Part shown: in pieces, positions 11,026 to 20,989 of the stretch
Position numbering within the stretch: the stretch's first letter is position 1
How the letters are laid out: the number at the start of each line of letters is the position of its first letter
Origin: Blastobasis lacticolella
Taxonomy: Eukaryota > Arthropoda > Insecta > Lepidoptera > Blastobasidae
Assembly (NCBI GenBank): GCA_905147135.1
Contig: LR990044.1
Span: 6,824,122 to 6,888,121 of the forward strand
Direction: 5' to 3'
Length of the DNA: 64,000 nucleotides
Position numbers and translations under genes: made by a program
The notes under the pieces: model-generated
Database searches by the model: none
The model's input: the letters and a program-made list of their open reading frames with translations, nothing else
What the model was told of the DNA's origin: nothing

Positions 11026-11162
11026 GTATTTACACTGTATCTATTGTTGCAATATGCATTAAAATCCGTTGCGTAGTTTAAAAGACCTAACCGTACATAT
11101 ATATATACATCGATACATAGGGACAAACGGCGGGAAGCGACTTTGTTTTATACTATGTATAG
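11026..11162 (+). mobile_element. Repeat E, 3' part
   Basis: 'cactgtatctattgttgcaa', 'aaaatccgttgcgtagttt', 'acatagggacaaacggcggg' and 'aagcgactttgttttatact' show the intact, uninterrupted end of the family. It is useful as the empty-site reference for the MITE at 10,440. Confidence 0.8.
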
Positions 11163-11702
11163 ATTCTCGAACAAGATTTCATGCTTTATGAGAATATTTA
11201 TGAGTTCCTCAACATAATAATAATATATTATAACACGGCCCTCCACACTGGTGGCATAAATACGCGCAAACTTGACTAACAAAGAAAATGAATTGCGGAA
11301 AACCGTACGGACTCTCCATTGAAAGAAAACTGGTCGCATGACAGTAATAATCGCTCAGTTTCCGCTTAATTAGCATTGCTTACTGCACGTTGTTTACTGT
11401 GCAACGCTGCATTGCGGTTGAGCTAGCACGACAGTGAAGGTGACGTCTGTTCGGTATGGTACAAGAGACTGGGATAATAGGTGCCGTAATTTCAGTAATG
11501 ATATTTTCAAGGGGCCGGTACTGTCAGACTAATACATAGTTATCTATGCATACTATAATGAAGGAGATGCCGCGCACGTGCATATTGTAATAATTCAGTA
11601 ATGTAGTAAGTTATTTCTCCCGAAGTATCTTTTCTTCACTACAAACAGAGGGCCGGCACCACATCCTTTCCTCTTAGGATGCAGATGTCCCGGATGAGGT
11701 TG

Positions 11703-11736
11703 ACTACTTTCCAAGGGTTCCACCTTGGAAAGTAGT
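11703..11736. repeat. Perfect 14-bp hairpin
   Basis: ACTACTTTCCAAGG (11,703-11,716), a 6-base loop, and its exact reverse complement (11,723-11,736). No function can be read from it. Confidence 0.8.
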
Positions 11737-12235
11737 TATCGTAGCCTTTATTGTCACCTATTACATGATCCATGCTACTTAAAACATGAAAGCAGTCGTT
11801 AATCCATTATATATTTCTATGACATCAGGAACCATTATTGATCCAATTTATTTTATCTTCATTATTACTTTCTTAACCTATTATTTAGTCTCGGTAGCTT
11901 GGTATCCAAGCTGAATGTACACGAAAATTGAGTCCTACCTGGAAGAGTTACTTAGCTTTGTCAAACAAAGTTTGTTGCGACTACGCAATCACACTACGAG
12001 GAAGTGAAAAATATCACCGAAAAAACGCCACAGAAACACTAAACGGCATTTGAATTATAATATCAAATGAGGCACGAAAACGCAGGCATGCTTGTGGCGG
12101 TCCACCTTGAGCGCGACAGACAGACGGACAGCCCGGTAATCGATCTAATGATAGCTAGATGTTGGCGCGAGATTAGCGGGTGGCTGCCACCGCGGGCACT
12201 GCGCTAGTGGATGTGACAACTCAGCAATATTGTAT
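11737..12235. other. No gene seen; GC-rich patch at 12,080-12,225
   Basis: The patch has more CpG than its surroundings ('gcgcgacagacag', 'ttggcgcgagattagcgggtggc'). It has no open frame of length and no splice signals that I can pair. Confidence 0.4.
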
Positions 12236-12590
12236 AGTAAAAAGTAAAGTAAAATAAATTTATTACACAAACATAGCACAACTATAAATAGAGAAAATAA
12301 AACAATTATACAATTACAGCAACTTGTGCCAAGGAGAAGTGATGCGCACGATTACTAGCCCGTGGCTTTTTGGGCGTGCGCACTTCTTGACACCCCCAAA
12401 TCCAATTGTTCCATAGCCCGTTGATTCCCGTGATCAGATCTGACGCGGTCCGTATGACCAAGAGGTCTATAGGACCCTGGGTGGAGGTGAGTGTAGGTGT
12501 GCCACGGACAAGTGCAATGGGGCCACACTCAGCTTAATGCCACGACCGACTCCGTGGTGCTGGTTTTCAGTGTGCCCCAAAAAGTTTGTG
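12236..12590 (-). mobile_element. Retroelement 3' end, minus strand
   Basis: On the minus strand it ends '...gtgctatgtttgtgtaataaatttattttactttac', an A/T-rich 3' tail with a polyadenylation-like AATAAA. Upstream there is a stem of 13 paired bases (12,335-12,350 with 12,375-12,387; two extra bases in one arm). The body's family is not recognised and the 5' limit is uncertain. Confidence 0.45.
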
Positions 12591-12597
12591 TATTGAG

Positions 12598-12651
12598 GAT
12601 GCCGAAGATCAGGCAAAGTGGAGAAGAAATAGTAAGAAAGCGGACCCTGGT
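12598..12651 (+). pseudogene. LINE reverse-transcriptase C-terminal tail (fragment)
   Basis: Eighteen codons read DAEDQAKWRRNSKKADPG. This is the same C-terminus as the better-kept copy at 41,705-41,779 (DAEDRAKWRRMSRKADPG). Such 'aqDR..Wr' tails end the ORF of RTE-like non-LTR elements. Only the tail survives here, and the (GAT)n that should follow is not present. Confidence 0.65.
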
Positions 12652-12699
12652 AGTAATGCACGTGTTTGCCATGGAACTTACGATGTGAATAAATCGCGA

Positions 12700-15650
12700 T
12701 AATTATGTTGCATAATATGATGTAAAGGCAGAAGCTGGGTTAGACCACTCGGATTGGAAGGGTAGGTGCTTTTAACTAGGGAGTGCTCTTCATTTTGACT
12801 TTAAAGAAAATGTTTTTAAGTTTAATACAGATATGAAGGTATCTATGCTAGAACGTGATTTGTATGACTTAATAAGCCGACCGGAGATGCGCCTCCACAA
12901 AGCGTTGCTCCACATTTTCTGGTCCCTCGTCTGCGAAAGTTCTGGACGATGTAGCTAGGATATTAGCAGTACTATTTAACTCTTGTTTGGCTGATCGTCT
13001 CATCCGAATCAGTTCTAGTGAGTGTGTCGTTTTCTACTTTATTGCAATTTAATACGAGTTTGATCAATTTTACTTGCAATAAGTAGATGGGCTACTTAGC
13101 TAAATATGCTGCGGTAACTGCTTGACATCAGGCATCTTGTTTTCCATCTCAGTGGTATTAAAAATTAAAACACTAGACTCTGTCTGTCTAGATACAGTGC
13201 TGCAATAGTCATTGAAATTACATAAAAGTAAGGTAATTATAACGAGAGCAGCCGCCAGTCTACGGAGCAAGGAAACCGCGGTTTTGTCCCAAGGCGGCTG
13301 TAATGACAGACTCCATATTAAACGGTTTCCTCAAACAACCGCAAAAGTTGATGTAACACTGGAATACGTAAGGCTATAACCGATTATGATTAGGTATCGT
13401 TATATGACTTCAATGTGGCGGTTTCAATGTGTATAAAATGTTGCTTATATATAGATGTATCTTTCAAACTAGAATGATTTTTTCTGCGACCCGGATGGGA
13501 CCCGCGGAAGATCAGCGCCGCGGCTTTGGCCCCAGCCCATTCTGAGCGAGGACCTTTTATCAACTGGGAGGGCCACAGCACGGCAATGCCAAGTCGACAC
13601 TATTAATATGGCAACAATTTGTGAAATTAAACAGTCTGTGTGTAATGTTATGTGTTGATATATGTCTTTTTATTTTTTTATGTTGTGTTGTGGCGTTTCT
13701 AGTTAGAATAAATGAGTTATTTATTTATCTAATTGGGTGTAACTGCGGAAACACAGCTAAGTAGCTGTTTTCCCGCAGTAGCCTTTTTTCCGCAGTTTTC
13801 ACCCGGTGCTTAATGGATGGACGTACATTCACTGGATGCAATGGGCTATGGGGGACTGTTCACTTTGTAGCTGACTGTACATGTTTATTTATCATCATTT
13901 ACTGCCAGTTTTAGTCCTTTGCTGTATAAAGGCCTTTAATTTTGACTATTCGGTCCACATACTTCGTCAGTACGGTTACTTCGACAAGGCTGCTTTAAAC
14001 AAAACGTTTATATACATATAGATCTTTCATAAAATTTACAACTACGATGGTGTCAGGCCGGTATTGGTCTAATTGTAAAAATTACATGTTATCAAAATGT
14101 AATAATCAAAACGCCTAGTTGCTAGAACGTCCAGAGACCAAAATGTCCCTCCCTCACCGGATAGACTACCAAGGGGAAAAAGGAATTATCGCCTTTAAAA
14201 TGTACGATTCATTTAGATTTCATTGTGTTGTATCTGAATAAAAAATGCAGAACCCCTGAAAAAGGTACATTGTCGCTGTAAGCTTAACAAAGTCCTGACA
14301 CAGGTCGACATTTAACAATTGTACGTGGTTGATTCGTCGTCTGGTCCCCTTTACATCAATTACTTAGTCAATTTTGTTATAGACCTTTCAAATGCGCGCC
14401 GATTAAAGGCTAAACGTCAAATTAAATACGTTTAGCTTCATCAAATATGTCACACGCATGTTCATATTCAACGCAGTATGTAGAAGTGTCGATGTTTACT
14501 AACTACTGTCGTGTAACAAATCAATTCAACCACGGATTTGTTGGTTGTTAATTAATGCAAAATCAGTGTCTCAGATAGCCTTGTCTGTGTTCGCATATGA
14601 CGTTGTTAAAATTGGATACTAATAGCTTGATTTGAATACAAATGAATGCCGTTATTTTACAATTAATAGCTAGTTGAGTTGCAGTTTCCTCGCCCGCGTA
14701 GCCACATATATTAGATAATGCTCCCAAATCCCGCATACAATTGTGGAAAGAGATCTATTCATGGAAAGAGACCTTTTCATGGAACAAGGAATACTTTCTA
14801 TTCTCCGTTCTTATTTGCATTGACCACGGAGAATCATTGTTCAATGCCCTGATACCTGCACAATGAAGGGCCTCTTCGAAGCCACTAAAAACGTAGTCCG
14901 CGTGGATAAACTTTGGGTGTATTAAATATAATGTTTATTGCCATCGACTCGCTAAGAAAATTTTCTGAAGGTAGGTACTTGCAATTGAAGAAGTCTTCTT
15001 AATGGATTTAGATATAGTAAATAAAAAATGATGAATTACTAGATAATGTAGAAATTACGGAGTGACATTATCAATTGTGATGGACAAAACTCCCTATAAT
15101 CTAAAGATTTAAATCAATGCAATTCAATACAAGTCGGATTGTGCAATGTTTTTATAGAATAATTTGTACATACATACATTTGTAGATAAATGTATGTTGT
15201 GTTAATATAACGATATGACTCTCAAACTGTTACAAGGCAAACTTTCCTTAAACATGAGAGCCTTAAAAGCCCAACCAACCCACTTAATGACATAGCACTC
15301 CTTAACGTTATTACCACTCATACATTACGCTACTAGAAACAGTAGGCCGTACCATAAGGGACTGCCGCTATTAATACCGCTCTTACCAATAAAACCGCTT
15401 CCAATGATCAGTTTCTACGAGCACGTGCCGTCCGTACGGACGAATAATGGCCGACTATCACCATAGATTATAAATTAATAATGGCCACTAAAATGGAGTT
15501 GCCATTGCCAGCAGCTACCAGCGTTACGCCAGCTTTCCCCGCGCATTCTTTCCTCTATGTAACTACTTAAAAGACACCACCCACGTGACTTGTGATACTT
15601 TGCAACGGCATACCAATCTGTAGTTTCGATGTTGTGTTACGCTTTGAATG
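12700..15650. other. No gene seen
   Basis: Frames are short. Noted small structures are the foldback at 13,737-13,802, a doubled 'ttcatggaa' motif at 14,757-14,783 and a 14-bp palindrome at 15,429-15,442. Confidence 0.5.
13737..13802. repeat. 66-bp foldback (minimal MITE-like)
   Basis: The outer arms GTGTAACTGCGGAAA (13,737-13,751) and TTTCCGCAGTTTTCAC (13,787-13,802) are near-complementary. Inside, ACAGCTA and TAGCTGT (13,753-13,768) form a second exact stem. The two can pair in alternative ways. Confidence 0.6.
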
Positions 15651-15656
15651 GTATGA

Positions 15657-16120
15657 TCAGTGCGATTGCATGAGATGGTCCCACTTACATTTTTTATACC
15701 AAACAAGTGGCAAACAAGCTTGCCGCCATTGTAAAAACCATTTCCCCCCTCTCTTGTTGTATTCTCCAGGGAGCTCATTCCACAAGCTTAGTGTACGTGG
15801 GAGAAAGTTCCTTTGAAACCGCACAGTTCGCGACCAATTAGGTTGTGGATGAAATCCTAGTCTATGGCGAGCGGTGCGATGATAGAACGTAGCTGTAAGC
15901 ATTAAGTCAAACAGATTCTCAGAACAAACTATGTGTACAAGCGGTAGAACATGCAAATGGAAATGCGAAAGTCAATGGAAGGCGAAATCCCTCCATTGAG
16001 GCAGCAGCTCAACACCACTTGTGAGCATGATATCGAGGACAATTTTCCGTTTTGAATCGAGCTGGTATGGCCGGTGCTCCCGCCTATTGATGATATCCAT
16101 ACTTCCATGGTATAATGCAC
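15657..16120 (-). pseudogene. Non-LTR retrotransposon RT C-terminus, decayed
   Basis: The minus strand encodes ICMFYRLYT, then in another frame SENLFDLMLTATFYHRTARH, RLGFHPQPN, SRTVRFQRNFLPRTLSLWNELP. I recognise this chain (FYRLY.G..S.ELF...FHHRTARH..VRF.RNFLPRT..LWNELP) as the C-terminal end of Jockey/CR1-type elements common in Lepidoptera. The frame changes near 15,950 and the final part after WNELP is scrambled, so it is a dead fragment. The 5' portion carrying the catalytic palm is not present. Confidence 0.75.
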
Positions 16121-16124
16121 TTAT

Positions 16125-17850
16125 ACTCATTTAAGATAGGTACTTGCGACTAGCACTTAATTATATAAAATGTGATTCGTTGATGTAATGTGCGAGATGG
16201 GCTTTTAACACCAGATAAAAACAGAAAAGTCTGCTTAGTTGGACACTGCGTGTTTGTTGTAGTGTAAGAATTGCATAGATAGAAATAGAATAGCTTTCTA
16301 ATAGATAGGCCTGTAGCATTGTTAGTCAAGTAGATATTATGGATTTACATCAAAATAAAGTAAGTATACCTACTACAGTAAGCAAATTACTAAAGAGTTG
16401 TGAAGTTGACATGATCGGTCTTTGTTATTTATTAGTCGCGTCCGGTGCACATTCTATAATTGTCACTGGACTTCCTTGTACATATTATGAGAAAAGCATG
16501 CACCGAATAGTTGCCACTGTATCTGTACATATCATTAACTCATTATTAATTCTCATGTTCATGGTCGTTAAGTTATGGATCATCCATAACTTATGGTTAA
16601 GTGGAGAGTATAATGACTCTCTTTTGGGATAATGGCCTTATTTTACCCACGCGTATCTTCATCATTATTGTACCGTAAGTTTTTAGTGTGATTAAAAACT
16701 ATGATGTCACAAGTAGACTCAGTCAAATGTAGACTAAATGATTTATTAGTCATAATTCTGTAAATTCGAACGGGAAACTTTGTTTAGTTTCTTCCCAGCC
16801 GTTACAATTTAAACACGAGGAAATGCGTTATTAGCCACCTACCCACTTTCAATAATCTAATTTGATTGTCTAATCGTATATCAACATTTATTTATTTATT
16901 TTATTTATTAGTTTATTTCACAGTTTAACAGCAATGAAATACATATAAAATATGCTTAACATACAACATACTTGTAAAGCATCAGGAAGTAAAGGAACCA
17001 CCGTTTTGAGACTAGATGAACTGTGTAAGGGATGTTTATGACCGGTGTCCGGACCACATGGTCCAGTATGGTTCACCACAAAACCGACACATTTCAGAAT
17101 GTTACAGTTTCCCTATCCCATTACCCGGTACCGACAGCAAGAAAGCCACGACTGGCTAGTTGCAACACGCTTATTCTGCTCCCATAATTCCACAATAGAC
17201 TGTGAGTCGACGGCGTAGAAACAATATTGTATGATGAAAACTCGCGTCGCAATTACGAAGGTAACTAGATTATCTATGTTACATATTGGTTAACTAGGCT
17301 CACATAATCGCTGGGGTGATGTGTATGTGGACGTCGTTGTATTTAAGTAAGCAATAAAGTAGGAAGATTGTGTGATTACTTTTCAAGAATTGAACAGCGG
17401 TGTAGATGAACTTATTTGCTTAATATACGAACGACATCTTCCTTACAAAATCTTGTTAAGTTGCACTAAAAATATTGTCATTCGCGCCAAATTGGGTGCC
17501 ACCGACGGCGTATCAATCACCGGTCGACGTCTTTGTTGTCGTTTCGGCCATTAGCCTGTCACAGCCAACCCATGGGCGGGCGAACAGCTGTCCCCATGCT
17601 GGCCAGGCACCGGAGTACCCGAGAACCATAAATACAGCCACACGAAAATAGTACGCGGAAGACGCTTCACCTTTTATAACTTGAGATGTGTTCGCCAGTT
17701 CGGCCCGTTTCGTTTTCTGGGTTACGGATTTGTTCGGATGCATCGGGATTTAATATACGTCGGTTGCAGTTGTTGAGTTGCGTTCCGGGGTTATTGCTTT
17801 TCAATGGTTTTGGTTTTATTGTCTCTCTCTCGGAGTTATTTATATTAGTT
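16125..17850. other. No supportable gene
   Basis: An ATG frame of 97 codons (16,339-16,632) is hydrophobic toward its end but matches nothing I know. It contains AAA|GTAAGT after codon 7, a possible donor. It also contains a perfect 12-bp hairpin (16,569-16,593). The minus frame at 17,513-17,743 is likewise unassigned. I do not call either a gene. Confidence 0.4.
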
Positions 17851-17852
17851 GC

Positions 17853-18042
17853 TCACTAACCGATGCTCTTACAGTGAAGGAAAACATTGTGAAAAGAGCG
17901 ACTGAATGTGTAACCATGGTTTAATATGGTCAGGTTCCCCTGGAAACAAGGTCATCTGGGAGGAGGTCAGATGGCAGTCGCTTCACTGTAATTACCTGAT
18001 CTGCCAAATTCTGGATTACGACCAAAGCGGAACTGGGACCGA
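17853..18042 (+). mobile_element. SINE-2 body
   Basis: 'tcactaaccgatgctcttac', 'gactgaatgtgtaaccatgg', 'tggtcaggttcccctgg', 'cagtcgcttcactgtaatta' and 'cctgatctgccaaattctgg' follow the family order. The 3' end is lost after 'cgaccaaagcgg'. Confidence 0.75.
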
Positions 18043-18435
18043 CACTACAGCCGATACAGAGGAGAGACTAGTCTCTCAGCCCTGCCGTCTGACCTCTACG
18101 ACCTGTGTTACATTTTGGGCAAAGCTCAACTTTTTTATTGAACTTTCACTCTAAAATACTAATCATTGCAAACGAAAATTTGTCGATTACGCGTTTCGAA
18201 TAACATTCGTGTTGGTGCAGTGTCCTCAACAATCGATTCCGGTAATCGAATTCGTGATGTTGAATTATTGTATTTCGATATCTTTACAATCGAAATGCGC
18301 CTGGCTTTTTGTGTGCGTTCACGTATTCCCCGAATTATTAACGAGTTGTGTTGTGATGCGAGTACAATACAAGTAAATCGATTGGGGCATTGTCCAATTC
18401 CTTCGGAGGGTGCGTGCCGTTCTAGCCCATATGTA

Positions 18436-18815
18436 CAAATTTTGTAAAGAGATAAATATGTTTATCTTCTTCTTATGGAAATCATTATGGCGAGTTCCAT
18501 CTTCGATACAGCAGCTCCGAATAGAGACCGAGTGCTCTTGGAACAATTGGCGCAGACTTTTAAGCCATGTTATTGTTCTTCCTACACTTCTCTCGCTTTG
18601 GATCTTTCCATGGATTATTAGCTGTAATAGCTCGTACTTAGGTGTTCTCATTTTGTGGCTGAGATATTCGAGTTACCTTTCATTAACCACTAAAAGAACT
18701 TCCGCGATTTACCCATTCGCTCCAGCACAGTTATTTCTTATGTTATCTCTCCTGAAAATACGCAACTTCCTCCCACCTGTCCTGCCTGTACACCCACATC
18801 TCGAATGCCTCTACT
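18436..18815 (-). pseudogene. RTE-type LINE reverse-transcriptase tail, decayed
   Basis: The minus strand encodes TVEAFEMWVYRQ near 18,815-18,780, then after a frame change KYELLQLIIHGKIQS, VGRTITWLKSLRQLFQ. The order 'EAFEMW.YRR ... KY.LLQLII.GKI...R..GR...SWL.NLR.W' is the C-terminal part of endonuclease-reverse transcriptases of RTE type in Lepidoptera, as I recall the family. At least one frameshift and several stops lie between the blocks. The plus-strand frame of 147 codons over the same bases is a shadow. Confidence 0.75.
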
Positions 18816-19052
18816 GTATCACTCACGGCTTTTGTGAGACTACAGAAGAATGAAGAAAATAAAGCCGGCTTGTACGAAACCGGGTACGGAGTTTGATGTA
18901 CAGCTTCCTTTTGCAAAGGACTTTTTTGAGCTTAGAGAACGCATAAAGTGCTTCCTCAAACCAATACCGTGTTTCTAAACGGACTTACAGCCCTAATATA
19001 GACACAATTGGGTATGTATCTTAGACTGGTTTGCCCCCTTCCTTAGTGGTAA

Positions 19053-19200
19053 AGAAACAGGCAGCAGTAAGTCATTCAAAACCTTACAAGTCTGATGCCT
19101 CGTGAATCGTCACAAACTACTACCCGCCTGACATGCAGCACGCATCAGGTCAGGTCTATTTCACGGTGCGACAGCAGTTTCGCGGTAACTGCGATATAAC
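19053..19200 (+). repeat. Diverged copy of repeat K
   Basis: 'aagtctgatgcctcgtgaatcgtcacaaac', 'gcagcacgcatcaggtcagg' and 'tatttcacggtgcgacagcag' match the core of the tandem copies at 19,930 and 20,390, with much more divergence. Confidence 0.55.
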
Positions 19201-19504
19201 ATGGCAGCTTTGCCTACGTCACCCAACATCTTCTATACATATATACTACTTATGTCGGTTAGAATTATTTTAGTGAGTACTGCAAAGTTTCTTTCTTTTT
19301 GTCAATGTAGTGTATTTTATTTATTATATCAAGTTTATAGGTATACCTATATATATATTTTATTAAGCTTCGTAATTACAAAATATTTATTTTTGGGTGA
19401 ATGAATTAAGAATAGCATATTTGTTTAAATTATTTTGATATTTAAATAATATTTATAACCGTTCGAGTAACGCGCGTGGGATGCATGGGCTTTTCTGAAA
19501 AAAA

Positions 19505-19622
19505 ATGACGGATTTTAATACGGTTTTCAAGAATATAATTAGAGTGATTTAAGAAGAAGGTTTACAAGTTAGAAAACAAGGGTAGGTGTACGTGAACGAA
19601 GTCACGCCGGGTCCAGTAGTCT
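19505..19622 (-). mobile_element. Repeat E, 5' part
   Basis: The minus strand reads 'cgtgacttcgttcacgtacac', 'ctaacttgtaaaccttcttc', 'gaaaaccgtattaaaatccg'. The terminal 'gcgggaagcgactttg' block is missing. Confidence 0.65.
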
Positions 19623-19929
19623 ACTCATAAATATAAAGCCGCGTTAGCCGTTACAAATACTATTCCCAACCCACCTGCAGCACGCAACTTGCGAGAGCCA
19701 AAAGACACAATCCCTGTAATTACCCTACATGCCATCAGGCAGGCCGTAAGCTTGTTTGGCACCTTAGTAGTATAAAAGAATTACCTATCTGTCAAAATTT
19801 GCTTACTAGGGCACAACCGGCGTATGGACGCCTTGGCGACGATGAATATTAAAAGTAAGCACGGTAACGATTTTAGTTAAGTATTATCTACAGAAATCAA
19901 AATACGAGTAAATTTAAATTGAAAAAGTT

Positions 19930-20205
19930 CTCTACTTTTGTCTATTTCTATTGAAACGTACTTCTACTTACAAATCTGATACCTCGTTAGCTGTTACAAA
20001 CAACACTGCTACGTACCCGCAGCACGCGTCGCTGAGGTCAGCTGCATTTCACGGTGCGGCGGCAGTGATCACGCTCGCAGTGCGTCGCGCGGTTTCACGC
20101 AATGCTGCGCCGGCGCATCGGCCCATTGTTGACGCGCAACTACTGTTGCTGGAAACGGCTTGTTTATACGTACATTAGTGTACTCGGCGCGACTTTGGTC
20201 GCGTG
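19930..20205 (+). repeat. Repeat K, tandem copy 1
   Basis: The core 19,960-20,155 includes 'acaaatctgatacctcgtta', 'gctgcatttcacggtgcggc', 'gtttcacgcaatgctgcgcc' and 'cattgttgacgcgcaacta'. It is GC-rich against an AT-rich background. It keeps an open frame (STYKSDTSLAVTNN...) that is also open in copy 2, with a 3-base in-frame length difference. It ends at 'gcgactttggtcgcgtgg', which resembles the start of repeat E. Confidence 0.7.
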
Positions 20206-20304
20206 GCGTTATACCCCTTAGTGGTATAAAAAATACCCGATCTACCAAAATTTGCTAGCTAGAGCACAACCGGAGTATTGAGGCCAAGACGATTAAAGAG
20301 CACA

Positions 20305-20368
20305 CCACAGAAATCTAAATGAATGGACTTATTTAAATAAATAAAGATTTGGCTTTAGATTTCTGTGG
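20305..20368. repeat. 15-bp inverted repeat around AT-rich spacer
   Basis: CCACAGAAATCTAAA (20,305-20,319) and its exact reverse complement (20,354-20,368) enclose 34 bases. It lies between the two K copies. The corresponding place in copy 1 has only a partial match ('acagaaatcaaaat'). Confidence 0.7.
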
Positions 20369-20389
20369 CTAATACTTACCCTTGTCATG

Positions 20390-20660
20390 CTCTACTTATC
20401 TATTGAAACTTACTTTAAGTCACTCAACATCTTCCACTTACAAATCTGATGCCTCGTTAGTTGTCACAAACACTGCTACGTACCCGCAGCACACGTCGGT
20501 GATGTCAGCTGCATTTCACAGTGCGGCGGCAGTGATCACGCTCGCGGTGCGTCGCCCGGTTTCACGCAATGCTGCGCCGGCGCATCGGCCCATTGTTGAC
20601 GCGCAGCTACAGTTTTTACACTAGTTTATCCGGAGCGACTTTAGTCGCGTGGTGTCCTAC
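20390..20660 (+). repeat. Repeat K, tandem copy 2
   Basis: The core 20,428-20,615 is nearly the same as copy 1. The period between copies is about 460-470 bases, and the sequence between them repeats part of the 19,735-19,840 flank ('gtggtataaaaaat', 'agcacaaccgg'). Copy 2 runs into the CCTACACCTAGC minisatellite and the end of repeat E. Confidence 0.7.
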
Positions 20661-20864
20661 TCCTACCCAACACCTACCCTACACCTAGCCTACACCTAGC
20701 CTACACCTAGCCTACACCTAGCCTACACCTAGCCTACACCTAGCCTACAATTAGCCTACACCTGCCCTATACCCACCCAACATCTACCCTTCACCTACCC
20801 TACACCTACCCTACATCTACTCTACGTCTACCCTACGCCTACTTTACCCCTACCTACCCTTCTT
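20656..20864 (+). repeat. 12-bp minisatellite (CCTACACCTAGC)n
   Basis: About six near-perfect units at 20,678-20,747 are flanked on both sides by decayed CCTAC-type units over 209 bases. The unit resembles the 'gtacacctacc' stretch at this place in ordinary repeat E copies, so the array arose by expansion inside the element. It is not the insect telomere repeat (TTAGG). Confidence 0.85.
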
Positions 20865-20988
20865 TTCTTGCTTATAAACCTTACTCTATCTATTGTTGAA
20901 AAATAAGAATAAGAATAAAATATCGAAGCTATATAATAGATACATAGGGACAGACGGCGGGAACCGACTTTGTATTATACTATGTATT
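20865..20988 (+). mobile_element. Repeat E, 3' end after the minisatellite
   Basis: 'tcttgcttataaacc', 'ctctatctattgttgaaaa', 'catagggacagacggcggga' and 'ccgactttgtattatact' complete the family order begun at about 20,628. The 'attaaaatccgttgc' part is replaced by 'agaataagaataaaatatcg'. Confidence 0.75.
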
Positions 20989-20989
20989 T

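Noticed and set aside
15429..15442. 14-bp palindrome CGTCCGTACGGACG as an operator
   Set aside because: It is a single occurrence with no gene nearby. A palindrome of this length can arise by chance in 64 kb.
16339..16632. 97-codon gene with ATG
   Set aside because: No family, codon use like the background, a hairpin within the frame and a possible splice donor after codon 7. Support is too weak.
18410..18853. 147-codon plus-strand gene
   Set aside because: It is the shadow of the LINE reverse-transcriptase tail on the minus strand.
20656..20864. Telomere-type (TTAGG)n repeat
   Set aside because: The unit is 12 bases, CCTACACCTAGC, which is neither TTAGG nor its complement, and it lies inside repeat E.
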